From Pasteurellaceae bacterium LFhippo2 (lineage in GTDB: Bacteria > Pseudomonadota > Gammaproteobacteria > Enterobacterales > Pasteurellaceae): DNA of 64,000 bases. The notes under the pieces are model-generated. The model saw only the letters and a program-made list of their open reading frames with translations. It had not been told where the DNA came from and ran no database searches. Made by a program: the position numbers and the translations under genes. The stretch lies in NCBI GenBank assembly GCA_029852775.1, contig LEKJ01000022.1, forward strand, positions 35,990 through 99,989, given 5' to 3'. Shown one piece after another: positions 38,891-48,589 of the stretch. Every line of letters begins with the position of its first letter. The first letter of the stretch is position 1.

Positions 38891-38912
38891 AGCACCTAAA
38901 GGTGCTTTTTTT
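38891..38912 (+). terminator. Terminator of the tRNA unit
   Basis: AGCACC-taaa-GGTGCT followed by TTTTTT. Confidence 0.88.
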
Positions 38913-38955
38913 ATATCTAAAATTTGCCCTTTACTTATCGGGGTTAACATCTAAA

Positions 38956-39825
38956 ATGAACTACCAACAGTGGCAACAACAAGCCGAACAACAGTTAAAG
39001 AAAACCGCAGAAAACGACCCCTATCTTAATCCTAAAGCCGATGCTAATTTACTTTTACAAGCGGTTACTCAACGTTCAAAATCTGCAATTTTTGCTTTTG
39101 GAGAAACGGAATTAACCGAACAAGAACTTGCTCAATTAGCAGAATTATTAGCGCGCCGTGTACAAGGCGAGCCAATGGCGTATATTCTTGGGGAAAAAGA
39201 GTTCTGGTCGTTGCCATTAGCGGTTTCAACGGCAACACTGATTCCACGCCCAGATACTGAACGTTTGGTTGAAATTGCCCTTGAAGAAGCTGACAAGCGC
39301 TTGGATTTAGACAAAAAATTGCGAATTTTAGACTTAGGCACAGGCACAGGCGCAATTGCTTTAGCCCTTGCTAGTGAGTTAAAAGATCAGGCTGAAATTA
39401 TCGGTGTGGATAAGCAATCTGAAGCGGTTAAATTAGCTGAAAGTAATCGCCAGAAGCTTGGTTTTACGAATGTGAAATTTTTAGTAAGTGATTGGTTTGA
39501 AAGCTTGAAAGAGCAGTGTTTTGATCTTATCGTAAGCAATCCGCCTTATATTGATGAAAATGATGAAAATCTCTCACAAGGCGATGTTCGATTTGAACCT
39601 CTTAGCGCATTAGTTGCCGAACAAAATGGCATTGCAGATTTGCAAAAAATCATCGAAAATGCACCGCTATATTTGAATAAAAATGGCGTGTTGATTTTAG
39701 AACACGGCTGGCAACAAGCAGAGCAAGTAAGAGCGTTATTTACCCAATATCAATGGGATAATCCTGAAACCGCCCAAGATTATGGCGGTAATGACAGAGT
39801 AACAAAAGCAGTATGGACGAGATAA
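38956..39825 (+). CDS. prmC: Release factor glutamine methyltransferase
   Basis: Methylates the glutamine of the GGQ motif in release factors 1 and 2. 289 residues from ATG 38956. Motifs: helical N-terminal domain to about 80, YILGEKEFWSLPLAVS, the SAM-binding LDLGTGTGAIALALA (about 117-131), and the catalytic NPPY in VSNPPYIDEN (about 194). A longer in-frame ATG at 38902 overlaps the tRNA terminator and is unlikely. Overlaps sirB1 by 13 bases. Confidence 0.95.
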   Translation: MNYQQWQQQAEQQLKKTAENDPYLNPKADANLLLQAVTQRSKSAIFAFGETELTEQELAQLAELLARRVQGEPMAYILGEKEFWSLPLAVSTATLIPRPDTERLVEIALEEADKRLDLDKKLRILDLGTGTGAIALALASELKDQAEIIGVDKQSEAVKLAESNRQKLGFTNVKFLVSDWFESLKEQCFDLIVSNPPYIDENDENLSQGDVRFEPLSALVAEQNGIADLQKIIENAPLYLNKNGVLILEHGWQQAEQVRALFTQYQWDNPETAQDYGGNDRVTKAVWTR

Positions 39826-40661
39826 TTCCTAAATTTGAATTTACCAACAAGCAACGCGTTGAATTACAGCGATTCTTATATAAAGAGCTGATTCGCTTGA
39901 GTATTTTGGTCGATGAAACCTTAACAGAGCCTAAAATTTATGGCTTGATGTCGGCTTTAGTCAAAAAAGCGCGTTATGCAGTTAATGGTGAAACAGATGC
40001 TGAACGTATTGAGCAACTACTCAATTTTCTTTACCGTGAGCAGAATTTTAATTGCAGTGCAGAAGAGTACTTCTTTGTTGATAATATCCTATTAAACAAA
40101 GTGTTGCGTAATCAGCGTGGTATGCCTGTTTCGCTTGGTGCTATTATTTTACATATTGCGTCATTGTTAGATTTACCACTTTATCCTGTAAATTTCCCAA
40201 CACAATTAGTGATTCGAGCAGAAGTGACTCTTGAAAGTGGTCGCAAAGAAACGCGTTTTATTAATCCGTGGAATGGCGAATATTTAACATTCGAGTTAAT
40301 GGAAAAATGGCTTGAAGCGGAAATGGGCTATGGTGCGGAATTGAATCGTGATGTGTTAAAAATTGCGAGTCAATCTGAATTGCTAGAACGTTTAGAAACG
40401 GTATTTAAAATGGCATTGACTCGTGAAGGTCGCTATGAAGAGACTTTACGTTTAATCGAATATCGTTTGGCCTACGACCCGCAAGATCCTTATGAAATCC
40501 GTGATCGCGGTATGGTTTTAGCGAGTATGGATTGTTATCAAGCGGCCTATGATGATCTAAGTTATTTTATCGATCAGTGTCCTGATGATCCATCTGCAAT
40601 GGTATTAAAGTTAGAAATGTCGAGCCTTGAAAAGCAGATCAAGGAAAGTGTGTTTCATTAA
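39813..40661 (+). CDS. sirB1: SirB1 family protein (transglutaminase-like and TPR domains)
   Basis: 282-residue protein of the SirB1/YchA family, normally found between prmC and kdsA. An N-terminal transglutaminase-like region (about 70-170) contains VLRNQRGMPVSLGAIILHIA and LPLYPVNFPTQLVIRA; the C-terminal part (about 195-265) has TPR-like helices. Its biochemical function is not established. Overlaps prmC, so translation is coupled. Confidence 0.9.
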   Translation: MDEIIPKFEFTNKQRVELQRFLYKELIRLSILVDETLTEPKIYGLMSALVKKARYAVNGETDAERIEQLLNFLYREQNFNCSAEEYFFVDNILLNKVLRNQRGMPVSLGAIILHIASLLDLPLYPVNFPTQLVIRAEVTLESGRKETRFINPWNGEYLTFELMEKWLEAEMGYGAELNRDVLKIASQSELLERLETVFKMALTREGRYEETLRLIEYRLAYDPQDPYEIRDRGMVLASMDCYQAAYDDLSYFIDQCPDDPSAMVLKLEMSSLEKQIKESVFH

Positions 40662-40668
40662 TTTATGC

Positions 40669-40723
40669 GGACGCGGGCACCGCGTCCCTACAATTTTTTC
40701 GGGCGTACGCAGTACGCCCCTAC
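40669..40723. repeat. Pair of GTAGGG-type half elements
   Basis: GGACGCG-ggcac-CGCGTCCCTAC (40669-40691) followed by GGGCGT-acgcagt-ACGCCCCTAC (40700-40723). Both end in CCCTAC in the same direction, so this is a tandem rather than inverted arrangement. In the gap between sirB1 and kdsA. Confidence 0.75.
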
Positions 40724-40737
40724 AGTAGCAACGATAA

Positions 40738-41604
<867 letters not shown>

Positions 41605-41606
41605 TC

Positions 41607-41648
41607 GTAAAAAGCGTGTTTACTCAGTCTCTGTAAACACGCTTTTTT
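41607..41648. terminator. Bidirectional terminator between kdsA and the pirin gene
   Basis: AAAAAGCGTGTTTAC...GTAAACACGCTTTTTT: 12-base perfect arms (41612-41623, 41633-41644) with A-run on one side and T-run on the other, serving two convergent genes. Confidence 0.92.
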
Positions 41649-41654
41649 ATTACC

Positions 41655-42530
41655 TTATGATTTTGCAATCTGTCCAAACTTACCGTTTTCAACTTCTCGG
41701 AAAGCTTGAACAATCTCTTCTCGAGTATTCATCACAAATGGGCCATAGCCGACAATAGGTTCGTTATGTGGCTCACCAGTTAAAATGAGTAGTTTCGATT
41801 CACTATTTGAGTCAATTTTTACATCGGCTCCACCTTTCTCAAAAGTGACTAATTCGCCCGTTGCTGCAATATTAGCGCTATTAATTTTTACTTCTCCAGC
41901 AAGTACTAAAATAATTAAGTTATGGCTTTCTGGAACTGCAAAAGTGTACGATTTATTTGCGTTCATTTTTACATCCCACATATTAATTGGGCTAAAAGTG
42001 CTTGCGGCTCCAAAAGTATTTGCAAGATCTCCTGCAATAATACGCGCTGATCCAACGTTATTTTCAAGCTCAACTACTGGAATTGTTACTGATGCAATCG
42101 CTTGATATTTTGGCGCTGTCAATTTATGAGCCTTTGGTAAATTAACCCAAAGTTGTACCATTTCAAACATTCCACCTTCCTGCGAGAATTTTTCAGAATG
42201 GAACTCTTCGTGCATAATTCCTGCTCCAGCTGTCATCCATTGCACATCGCCAGAACCGATAATGCCACCGCCACCGTGCGAATCAGCGTGAGCTATTTCG
42301 CCTTGATAAGCGATAGTTACGGTCTCAAATCCTTTATGTGGATGTTCACCTACGCCACGAAAATCAAATTCTCTACCGCCTTCGAAATAGCGTGGCGGGG
42401 CATAATCCATCATTAAAAATGGATCGAGATTTTTATCGGTATCGTGATACATAAACATTGATTGAACGTGGAAACCATCGCCAACCCAATGTTTTGGTGG
42501 GGCTGTGTGTACCTTTGCAACTTGTTTCAT
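41655..42530 (-). CDS. Pirin family protein
   Basis: Bicupin of the pirin family, 291 residues. Metal-binding residues are visible in the N-terminal cupin: GEHPHKGFETVT (two His), HADSHGGGGIIGSGDVQWMTAGAGIMHEE (His and Glu). Some bacterial pirins degrade quercetin, others bind enzymes; the role here is unknown. Single gene, with a divergent queC 265 bases away. Confidence 0.92.
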   Translation of the reverse strand: MKQVAKVHTAPPKHWVGDGFHVQSMFMYHDTDKNLDPFLMMDYAPPRYFEGGREFDFRGVGEHPHKGFETVTIAYQGEIAHADSHGGGGIIGSGDVQWMTAGAGIMHEEFHSEKFSQEGGMFEMVQLWVNLPKAHKLTAPKYQAIASVTIPVVELENNVGSARIIAGDLANTFGAASTFSPINMWDVKMNANKSYTFAVPESHNLIILVLAGEVKINSANIAATGELVTFEKGGADVKIDSNSESKLLILTGEPHNEPIVGYGPFVMNTREEIVQAFREVENGKFGQIAKS

Positions 42531-42750
42531 TTTGCTTTCCTTTTTTAAAATTAATCATTTTTGTTGATGTGCATTATAGATTGTTATGAATTTTGATAAA
42601 TAGTGTTTTTATGGAATCATTGTTTCTTATTAGTAGATAATAAAGAAATGCAAAAAAGATCGAACTTTGTGCTGAAATCCGTATAATAAGCGATTTGCAA
42701 GCGGTCTGTTTTTGCAAAAATTTTGCAGAATCCGACCGTTATTTATTTCA

Positions 42751-42790
42751 ACGTGGTTCGTAAACCTCCCACGCAAAAAAACTAAGGAAT
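42751..42790 (+). ncRNA. PreQ1 class I riboswitch upstream of queC
   Basis: Compact aptamer sensing prequeuosine-1. P1 stem CGTGG (42752-42756) pairs with CCACG (42769-42773); the loop is TTCGTAAACCTCC; the A-rich tail CAAAAAAACTAAGG follows. The loop bases CCT (42765-42767) can pair with AGG (42785-42787) to close the pseudoknot. That AGG is in the ribosome site AAGGA of queC, so ligand binding would block translation. A TATAAT sequence at 42682 may be the promoter. Confidence 0.88.
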
Positions 42791-42794
42791 ATCA

Positions 42795-43454
42795 ATGAAC
42801 AAACCTAAAAAGGCCGTTGTGATTTTTTCTGGCGGTCAAGACTCTACAACCTGCCTATTCCTTGCCATTAAAGAGTTTGGCAAAGAGAATGTTGAAGTGG
42901 TTACCTTCCAGTATGGACAGCGCCACGCTATCGAATTAAACAAAGCCGAGTGGATTGCCAAAGATCTAGGTGTGAAACAGACGGTGATCGATACATCGGT
43001 GATCAAAGCGATTACTACAAATGCATTAATGGACGATAGTGCCGAAATCAAACAAGATGGTAGTACCCCAAATACCTTTGTGGATGGCCGTAACGCATTA
43101 TTCCTACTTTATACGGCAATCTATGCAAAAAGTCAGGGGATTGAAACTATTTATACCGGCGTGTGCGAGACCGATTTCAGCGGTTATCCTGATTGCCGAG
43201 ATGTCTTTGTTAAATCAATGAATGTTACGCTTAATTTAGCGATGGATTACAACTTCAATATCCGCACGCCGTTGATGTATCTCACTAAAAAAGAGACTTG
43301 GGCATTAGCAGATCAGCTAGGGGCTTTTGATTACATTGTTGAGCATACACACACTTGCTATATGGGCGTTGAAGGCGGTTGCCACGAATGTCCTAGCTGT
43401 GTATTGCGTGAAAAAGGATTAAACGAATATTTAGCGGAGCGTGGAAATGTTTAA
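42795..43454 (+). CDS. queC: 7-cyano-7-deazaguanine synthase
   Basis: Converts carboxydeazaguanine to preQ0 in queuosine synthesis, using ATP and ammonia. 219 residues. N-terminal PP-loop [10 protein letters not shown] (residues 12-21); C-terminal zinc site from [15 protein letters not shown] (about 190-204). The ribosome site AAGGA is part of the preQ1 riboswitch tail. First gene of queC-queD-queE. Confidence 0.97.
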   Translation: MNKPKKAVVIFSGGQDSTTCLFLAIKEFGKENVEVVTFQYGQRHAIELNKAEWIAKDLGVKQTVIDTSVIKAITTNALMDDSAEIKQDGSTPNTFVDGRNALFLLYTAIYAKSQGIETIYTGVCETDFSGYPDCRDVFVKSMNVTLNLAMDYNFNIRTPLMYLTKKETWALADQLGAFDYIVEHTHTCYMGVEGGCHECPSCVLREKGLNEYLAERGNV

Positions 43455-43872
43455 AATTGCCAAAGAATTTAGCTTTGATATGGCGCATATGTTAGATGGC
43501 CACGACGGAAAATGTAAGAATTTGCACGGTCATACCTATACTCTCCAAGTTGAGATTAGCGGCGAGCTTCATAGTGAAGGCGCAAAAAGCGGAATGGTGA
43601 TGGACTATAGCGATCTTAAAGCGATAGTGAAAGAGCATATTTTGGATAAGATGGATCACGCTTTTATTTACGATCTTACCAGTGAAAAAGAGAGTAAAGT
43701 GGCGAGCCTGCTCAATGATTTGAATTCAAAAACCTTTGGGATTTCAGCAAGAACGACAGCCGAGCAGATGGCGAAGTATATTTTTGATACTTTGACGGAT
43801 GTGGGCTTGCCGGTGAGTTTGATTAGGTTGTGGGAGACTCCTACTTCGTATTGTGAATATACTAATTGCTAA
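43447..43872 (+). CDS. queD: 6-carboxy-5,6,7,8-tetrahydropterin synthase
   Basis: Second step of queuosine synthesis, from dihydroneopterin triphosphate. 141 residues from ATG 43447, which has GGAG 7 bases upstream; a GTG two codons earlier is also in frame. Motifs: [23 protein letters not shown] with the catalytic Cys and zinc His residues, MDYSDLK, LDHAFIYD in the form MDHAFIYD, and the terminal [10 protein letters not shown]. Overlaps queC by 8 bases. Confidence 0.96.
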   Translation: MFKIAKEFSFDMAHMLDGHDGKCKNLHGHTYTLQVEISGELHSEGAKSGMVMDYSDLKAIVKEHILDKMDHAFIYDLTSEKESKVASLLNDLNSKTFGISARTTAEQMAKYIFDTLTDVGLPVSLIRLWETPTSYCEYTNC

Positions 43873-43884
43873 TTTTTAATTATT

Positions 43885-43932
43885 GTAGGGGCGTATTGCA
43901 TACGCCCGCGGGCGTGCGCAGCACGCCCCTAC
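43885..43932. repeat. 48-nt GTAGGGGCG palindromic element (closed form)
   Basis: Third copy of the 48-nt closed form (also 17797 and 35518), with GTAGGGGCGT and ACGCCCCTAC ends. Between queD and queE. Confidence 0.9.
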
Positions 43933-43956
43933 ATTTTTTATCGACAAAATATAATA

Positions 43957-44571
43957 ATGCTAAATACCGAATATCGAATTGTTGAAATTTTTGAAACTTT
44001 GCAGGGTGAAGGGTTTAATACTGGGATGCCGAGTATTTTTATTCGCTTTGGTAAGTGTAACTTGGCTTGCCCTTGGTGTGATACAAACTACAACCAGTTT
44101 GAAACCAAAACACTTGGTGAGATTATGCAAATTGTGCGTGGATTTACAGCGCGTAATATCATTATCACTGGCGGAGAGCCGACTATTCAGCCGAATTTAG
44201 AGCGCCTGCTTGATGTGCTTAAGGCAGAAGGTTACTTTATTGCGGTAGAAACAAATGGCTTAAAACCTGTGCCGTTACAGATTGACTATATCGCAACGAG
44301 TCCGAAACGTCTGTATCAGAAAAATTATCTGAAACACCATATTCCTTTTGCAAATGAAGTGCGCATTGTTGTAGATGGCGATGTGTTTGAGTTTTGTGAG
44401 CAGATCGAGCAGACAATTAAAGCAGATTGCTATTATTTGTCGCCTTGCGAGCAAAATGGCGAGATGAATATGCTTGAAACGATTACCCAGCTGGGTGTAT
44501 TAAATCAGCGTGTAAATAAACCGCGTTGGCAGTTGAGCATTCAAACGCATAAAATTGCAGGGATTGAATAA
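43957..44571 (+). CDS. queE: 7-carboxy-7-deazaguanine synthase
   Basis: Radical SAM enzyme that makes the deazaguanine ring in queuosine synthesis. 204 residues. N-terminal IVEIFETLQGEGFNTGMPS, then the iron-sulfur motif CNLACPWCD (CxxxCxxC, about 33-40), ITGGEPTIQP, and a shortened barrel. Last gene of the queuosine unit, convergent with gnd. Confidence 0.95.
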   Translation: MLNTEYRIVEIFETLQGEGFNTGMPSIFIRFGKCNLACPWCDTNYNQFETKTLGEIMQIVRGFTARNIIITGGEPTIQPNLERLLDVLKAEGYFIAVETNGLKPVPLQIDYIATSPKRLYQKNYLKHHIPFANEVRIVVDGDVFEFCEQIEQTIKADCYYLSPCEQNGEMNMLETITQLGVLNQRVNKPRWQLSIQTHKIAGIE

Positions 44572-44576
44572 AGGAT

Positions 44577-44608
44577 AGGGCAGATCAAATGATCTGCCCT
44601 AAATTTTT
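44577..44608. terminator. Bidirectional terminator between queE and gnd
   Basis: AGGGCAGATC-aaat-GATCTGCCCT (44577-44600) followed by AAATTTTT; perfect 10-base stem. Confidence 0.88.
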
Positions 44609-44613
44609 GTTAA

Positions 44614-46068
44614 TTACACATCATAAGTAGTTGATGCAGTGTTACCACCACGACCAGTCCAGTTAGTGTGGAAGAACTCACCACGTGGACGATCTGTGCG
44701 CTCATAAGTGTGCGCACCGAAGTAGTCGCGTTGAGCTTGTAATAGGTTTGCAGGCACCCGCTCTGATGTATAACCATCTAAGAATGTAATTGCAGATGCC
44801 ATACAAGGCATTGGGATACCCACTTCGATAGATTTCGCTACCACTTTACGCCAGTCGCTTAATGCGTTTTCTAAGATACCTTTGAAGTAGTCATCTGAAC
44901 CTAAGAACACTAAGTCTGGGTTCGCTTCGTACGCATCACGGATGTTGCCTAAGAAACGGCTACGGATAATACAGCCTTCACGCCATAATAACGCTGTTGC
45001 ACCGTAGTTGATGTTCCAACCAAAGTTTTCTGACGCTTCACGAATTAACATAAAGCCTTGTGCGTAAGAGATAATTTTTGACGCTAATAACGCTTTACGT
45101 ACAGCCTCGATCCAAACTTTTTTATCACCTTCAACTGGGGTAATTGTTTTGTTGAATAGCTTAGATGCCGCAACACGTTGATCTTTGAATGAAGAGACAC
45201 AACGCGCGAATACAGATTCAGTGATTAACGTTAGTGGGATACCGAAATCTAATGCGTTGATACCTGTCCATTTACCTGTCCCTTTTTGACCTGCTGTATC
45301 TAAGATTTTTTCCACTAACGGCTGACCATCTTCATCTTTGTACGCAAGGATATCGGTTGTAATATCAACAAGGTAGCTATCTAGCTCGGTTTTCTTCCAC
45401 TCTTGGAAGATTTCGTGCATCTCATCGTAGCTTAAGCCTAAGCCATCTTTTAAGAATTGGTATGCTTCACAGATTAACTGCATATCACCGTATTCGATAC
45501 CGTTGTGAACCATTTTCACAAAGTGGCCAGAACCTTCTTTACCTACCCAGTCACAGCAAGGTTCACCTTTGTCTGTTTTTGCAGAGATTGCTTGTAAGAT
45601 AGGTTTAACGTGTTCCCACGCTTCTTCGTTACCACCTGGCATAATTGATGGTCCGTGACGTGCACCTTCTTCACCACCAGAAACGCCAGTACCAACAAAG
45701 CGGATACCTTTTTCGGCTAATGCTTTAACACGACGGTTTGAGTCTGGGTAGTTTGAGTTACCACCATCAATGATGATATCGCCTTCTTCTAGGTGTGGTA
45801 ATAGTGCATCAATAAATTGATCCACCACATCGCCTGCACGCACCATTAACATCACTTTACGTGGCTTTTCTAATTTGCTCGCTAAATCTTCTAACGAGTA
45901 TGCACCGATGATGTTTGTGTCTTTTGCTGGACCTTCTAAAAACTCATCAACTTTTGAAGTTGTGCGGTTATATGCTACGACTTTGAAACCGTTGTCGTTC
46001 ATATTTAAGATAAGGTTTTGACCCATTACCGCTAAACCGATAACGCCGATATCGCCTTTAACTGACAT
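44614..46068 (-). CDS. gnd: 6-phosphogluconate dehydrogenase (decarboxylating)
   Basis: Third enzyme of the oxidative pentose phosphate pathway: 6-phosphogluconate to ribulose-5-phosphate with NADPH. 484 residues from ATG 46068 (AGGAG upstream). The frame is open far upstream, but the MSVKGDIGVIGLAVMGQNL start is the family's. Motifs: GLAVMG nucleotide loop, AYNRTTSKV, GVSGGEEGARHGPSIMPGG, and KMVHNGIEYGDMQ with the catalytic Lys. Confidence 0.97.
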   Translation of the reverse strand: MSVKGDIGVIGLAVMGQNLILNMNDNGFKVVAYNRTTSKVDEFLEGPAKDTNIIGAYSLEDLASKLEKPRKVMLMVRAGDVVDQFIDALLPHLEEGDIIIDGGNSNYPDSNRRVKALAEKGIRFVGTGVSGGEEGARHGPSIMPGGNEEAWEHVKPILQAISAKTDKGEPCCDWVGKEGSGHFVKMVHNGIEYGDMQLICEAYQFLKDGLGLSYDEMHEIFQEWKKTELDSYLVDITTDILAYKDEDGQPLVEKILDTAGQKGTGKWTGINALDFGIPLTLITESVFARCVSSFKDQRVAASKLFNKTITPVEGDKKVWIEAVRKALLASKIISYAQGFMLIREASENFGWNINYGATALLWREGCIIRSRFLGNIRDAYEANPDLVFLGSDDYFKGILENALSDWRKVVAKSIEVGIPMPCMASAITFLDGYTSERVPANLLQAQRDYFGAHTYERTDRPRGEFFHTNWTGRGGNTASTTYDV

Positions 46069-46116
46069 TTTGTTCTCCTGTGTTGTGAACGTTTGTAAAT
46101 CTGTATTCTTTATAAG

Positions 46117-46235
46117 CCCCGCACTTGCGTACGGGGTTAAGCATAGTATGGTTGCTTTGCAACCAGTTTGAAATTCATTTTGTAATTTGTCGCAAAGCGA
46201 CAGCACTATGCGTAACCTAGTACGTTAGTGCTAGG
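46117..46235. repeat. Four-hairpin compound palindromic element (copy 3)
   Basis: Hairpins CCCCGCAC-ttgc-GTACGGGG (46117-46136), TGGTTGC-ttt-GCAACCA (46149-46165), TGTCGC-aaa-GCGACA (46188-46202) and CCTAGTAC-gtta-GTGCTAGG (46216-46235). GGTTAAGCATAG pairs with CTATGCGTAACC around the inner pair. It fills the gnd-pgl gap, and its last hairpin includes the pgl stop codon. Confidence 0.88.
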
Positions 46236-46932
46236 ATAATAAAGCCCCCGCCTCTCTATCCAAATACCACTCTGTCTTACCTTGCTTAGATTTAATCTTC
46301 GCGGCAGGGTAAGGGAGTTGTTCTGCTGGTGTAGTTTGGATCTCTTTTAGGATCTCCGCCTTGCTTGCGCCTGTGACTAAATAAGTAATACGTTTTGCTT
46401 GCTCAATTAATTTCGCTGTTTTTGAAATACGGATCTGACCGCTTTCAGGGTGTTTTGCAATCACAGCGATATTTTGATCATCAAAGTTGGTTTGATGTGG
46501 GAAAAGTGATGCAGTGTGCCCGTCCGTTCCCATACCTAAAATAATCCAATCAAAAGCTAACTCAGGTACGCAAGCGGTCAGTTCTTGTGAAAATCTTGCA
46601 AGTTCTTGCTCTACAGCTTCTTCACCACGAATGCGGTGAATATTCTCTGCAGGGATTTGAATGTGATCGAACAGTAATTTTTGCACTTCGCCGTAGTTAC
46701 TTTCAGGATCTGTAGGTAACACCATACGATCATCGCCCCACCAAAAGTGTAGGTTTTGCCATTGAACTTCTGTGTTAAAAGGTGCTTGAGCTAATGTTTT
46801 AAATAACAGTTTTGGGGTACTACCACCAGAAAGTGAGATATGCACAGGGCGATTTTGTTGGCTATATTCAACAAATTCCTGCGCGATTTTTTCTACCGCT
46901 TGTTGTGTGTTTTCAAAAATAATTGTGTTCAT
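46231..46932 (-). CDS. pgl: 6-phosphogluconolactonase
   Basis: Second enzyme of the oxidative pentose phosphate pathway, DevB/SOL type. 233 residues. Motifs: ISLSGGSTPKLL (about 32-43), FWWGDDRMV, and LGMGTDGHTASLFP (about 131-144). The gene lies between zwf and gnd, in pathway order along the transcript, with palindromic elements on both sides; the TAG stop is inside the last hairpin of the downstream element. Confidence 0.95.
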   Translation of the reverse strand: MNTIIFENTQQAVEKIAQEFVEYSQQNRPVHISLSGGSTPKLLFKTLAQAPFNTEVQWQNLHFWWGDDRMVLPTDPESNYGEVQKLLFDHIQIPAENIHRIRGEEAVEQELARFSQELTACVPELAFDWIILGMGTDGHTASLFPHQTNFDDQNIAVIAKHPESGQIRISKTAKLIEQAKRITYLVTGASKAEILKEIQTTPAEQLPYPAAKIKSKQGKTEWYLDREAGALLS

Positions 46933-46950
46933 TGGTATTGCTGTTCCTAT

Positions 46951-47025
46951 GCGGGCGTACGCAGTACGCCCCTACAATAAAGCGTTATTCGAAGAATGAA
47001 TGTAGGGGCGTATTGCATACGCCCG
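46951..47025. repeat. 75-nt inside-out GTAGGGGCG element
   Basis: GCGGGCGTACGCAGTACGCC + CCTAC, a shorter spacer with GCGTTATTCGAAGAATGAAT, then GTAGGGGCGTATTGCATACG + CCCG. Same ends and arrangement as the 92-nt copies at 20863 and 21234. Between zwf and pgl. Confidence 0.88.
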
Positions 47026-47030
47026 TAAAC

Positions 47031-48515
47031 TTAAACCTTCTTCTTCATCTGTCCTGACGGTTTACGCCATAGTTTACCGTGCTTAGCGATAAGTTTATTA
47101 GCTTCTGCAGGGCCCCAAGTGCCAGCTTCGTATTCATAAACACGACCGCGTTCTGCTTTGTAATCTAAGATTGGTTGAACAAAGTTCCAGCAAGCGTGAA
47201 CAGCATCTGTACGTGCAAATAGAGTCGCGTCACCTTTCATTGCATCAAGCAATAAACGCTCGTAAGCAGTTAATAAGCTTGGAGAAGCCAAATCTGCGTA
47301 ACGGAAGTCCATTGAGACTTCTTTTGCTTCAAAACCTGCGCCTGGTTTTTTCAAACCGAAACGCATTGAGATCCCTTCATCCGGCTGAATACGGATAATT
47401 AATTTATTATCTGGCGCATTTTGACTGAATACAGGGTGTGGCGTCGTTTTAAAGTGAATAACCACTTCTGTTACACGTGTTGGCATACGTTTACCAGAGC
47501 GCACATAGAATGGCACGCCAGCCCAACGCCAGTTGTCGATTTGGCAACGCACTGCCATATAAGTTTCAGTATTAGATTCAGCTGGAACGCCTTTCTCTTC
47601 TAAGTAACCTTTTACTGGCTTACCTTCAATAGAGCCCGCGCTGTATTGGCCTAGCACTAAATTATTTTTGAGATCTTCTTTGTGCAATGGATGTAGGCTA
47701 TGTAATACTTTTGCAACTTCATCACGCATTGAGTTAGCGTTGATGATAGCTGGCGGCTCCATTGCAACCATTGCTAATACTTGTAATAAGTGGTTTTGGA
47801 ACATATCACGCATTGCGCCAGAACCATCGTAATAGCCACCACGCTCTTCAACGCCTAGTGATTCTGCGCCAGTGATTTCGACATAATCGATAAAATTACG
47901 GTTCCAAAGGGGTTCAAATAAGCCATTTGAGAAACGTAACACAAGTAAGTTCTGTACCGTTTCTTTACCTAAATAGTGGTCGATACGGTAGATTTGGTGT
48001 TCTTCAAAGTATTTATGGATTTGAATATCAAGCGCTTTAGCTGTTTCAATATCATAGCCAAATGGTTTTTCCACGATGATGCGCTTCCAACCAAACTCTT
48101 CAGTGGTTAAGCCGTGAGCAGATAAACATTCAGGGATTACACCATAGAGACTTGGTGGCGTTGAAAGGTAGTAAAGGGTATTACCGCCAGTACCGTATTT
48201 GTCGTGTAATTCATCTAAACGTGGGAGTAATTTGGCATAATCAACAACATCTGATGTGTTGATTGCTTGGTAGTAAAGGTGATTGCAAAATTTATCAAGA
48301 ATTTCACCGCTTGCCCCTTCTAAATCGATGAGAGCTTCACGCATTTTTTGGCGGAAAGAATCATCACTTAATTCTGAGCGGGCTACACCAAGAACAGAGA
48401 AGCTTTCGGCAAGTCTACCGATTTTGTAGAGATGGTAAAGAGCGGGGATTAGTTTGCGATAGGTTAAGTCGCCAGACGCACCAAAAATCACAATACAGTT
48501 ATTATCTGCTTTCAT
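47031..48515 (-). CDS. zwf: Glucose-6-phosphate 1-dehydrogenase
   Basis: First enzyme of the oxidative pentose phosphate pathway, producing NADPH. 494 residues. N-terminal nucleotide motif [18 protein letters not shown] (about 9-26), substrate-binding and catalytic RIDHYLGKE (about 177-185), and EKPFGYD. Followed on the transcript by pgl and gnd, so the three enzymes of the branch are together. Confidence 0.97.
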   Translation of the reverse strand: MKADNNCIVIFGASGDLTYRKLIPALYHLYKIGRLAESFSVLGVARSELSDDSFRQKMREALIDLEGASGEILDKFCNHLYYQAINTSDVVDYAKLLPRLDELHDKYGTGGNTLYYLSTPPSLYGVIPECLSAHGLTTEEFGWKRIIVEKPFGYDIETAKALDIQIHKYFEEHQIYRIDHYLGKETVQNLLVLRFSNGLFEPLWNRNFIDYVEITGAESLGVEERGGYYDGSGAMRDMFQNHLLQVLAMVAMEPPAIINANSMRDEVAKVLHSLHPLHKEDLKNNLVLGQYSAGSIEGKPVKGYLEEKGVPAESNTETYMAVRCQIDNWRWAGVPFYVRSGKRMPTRVTEVVIHFKTTPHPVFSQNAPDNKLIIRIQPDEGISMRFGLKKPGAGFEAKEVSMDFRYADLASPSLLTAYERLLLDAMKGDATLFARTDAVHACWNFVQPILDYKAERGRVYEYEAGTWGPAEANKLIAKHGKLWRKPSGQMKKKV

Positions 48516-48589
48516 TCGCTATCCTAAATAAATGTTAAAAATTTTGCATTATTTTGCAATAAATTTGTTAAATAAACCAATCAATAAAA

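Noticed and set aside
38902-38955. Upstream start for prmC
   Set aside because: It would place the start codon inside the tRNA terminator; ATG 38956 gives the usual MNYQQW-type N-terminus.
46069-46206. A 46-codon N-terminal extension of the gnd reading frame
   Set aside because: It overlaps the four-hairpin repeat; the internal ATG at 46068 has AGGAG and gives the family-standard start and length.
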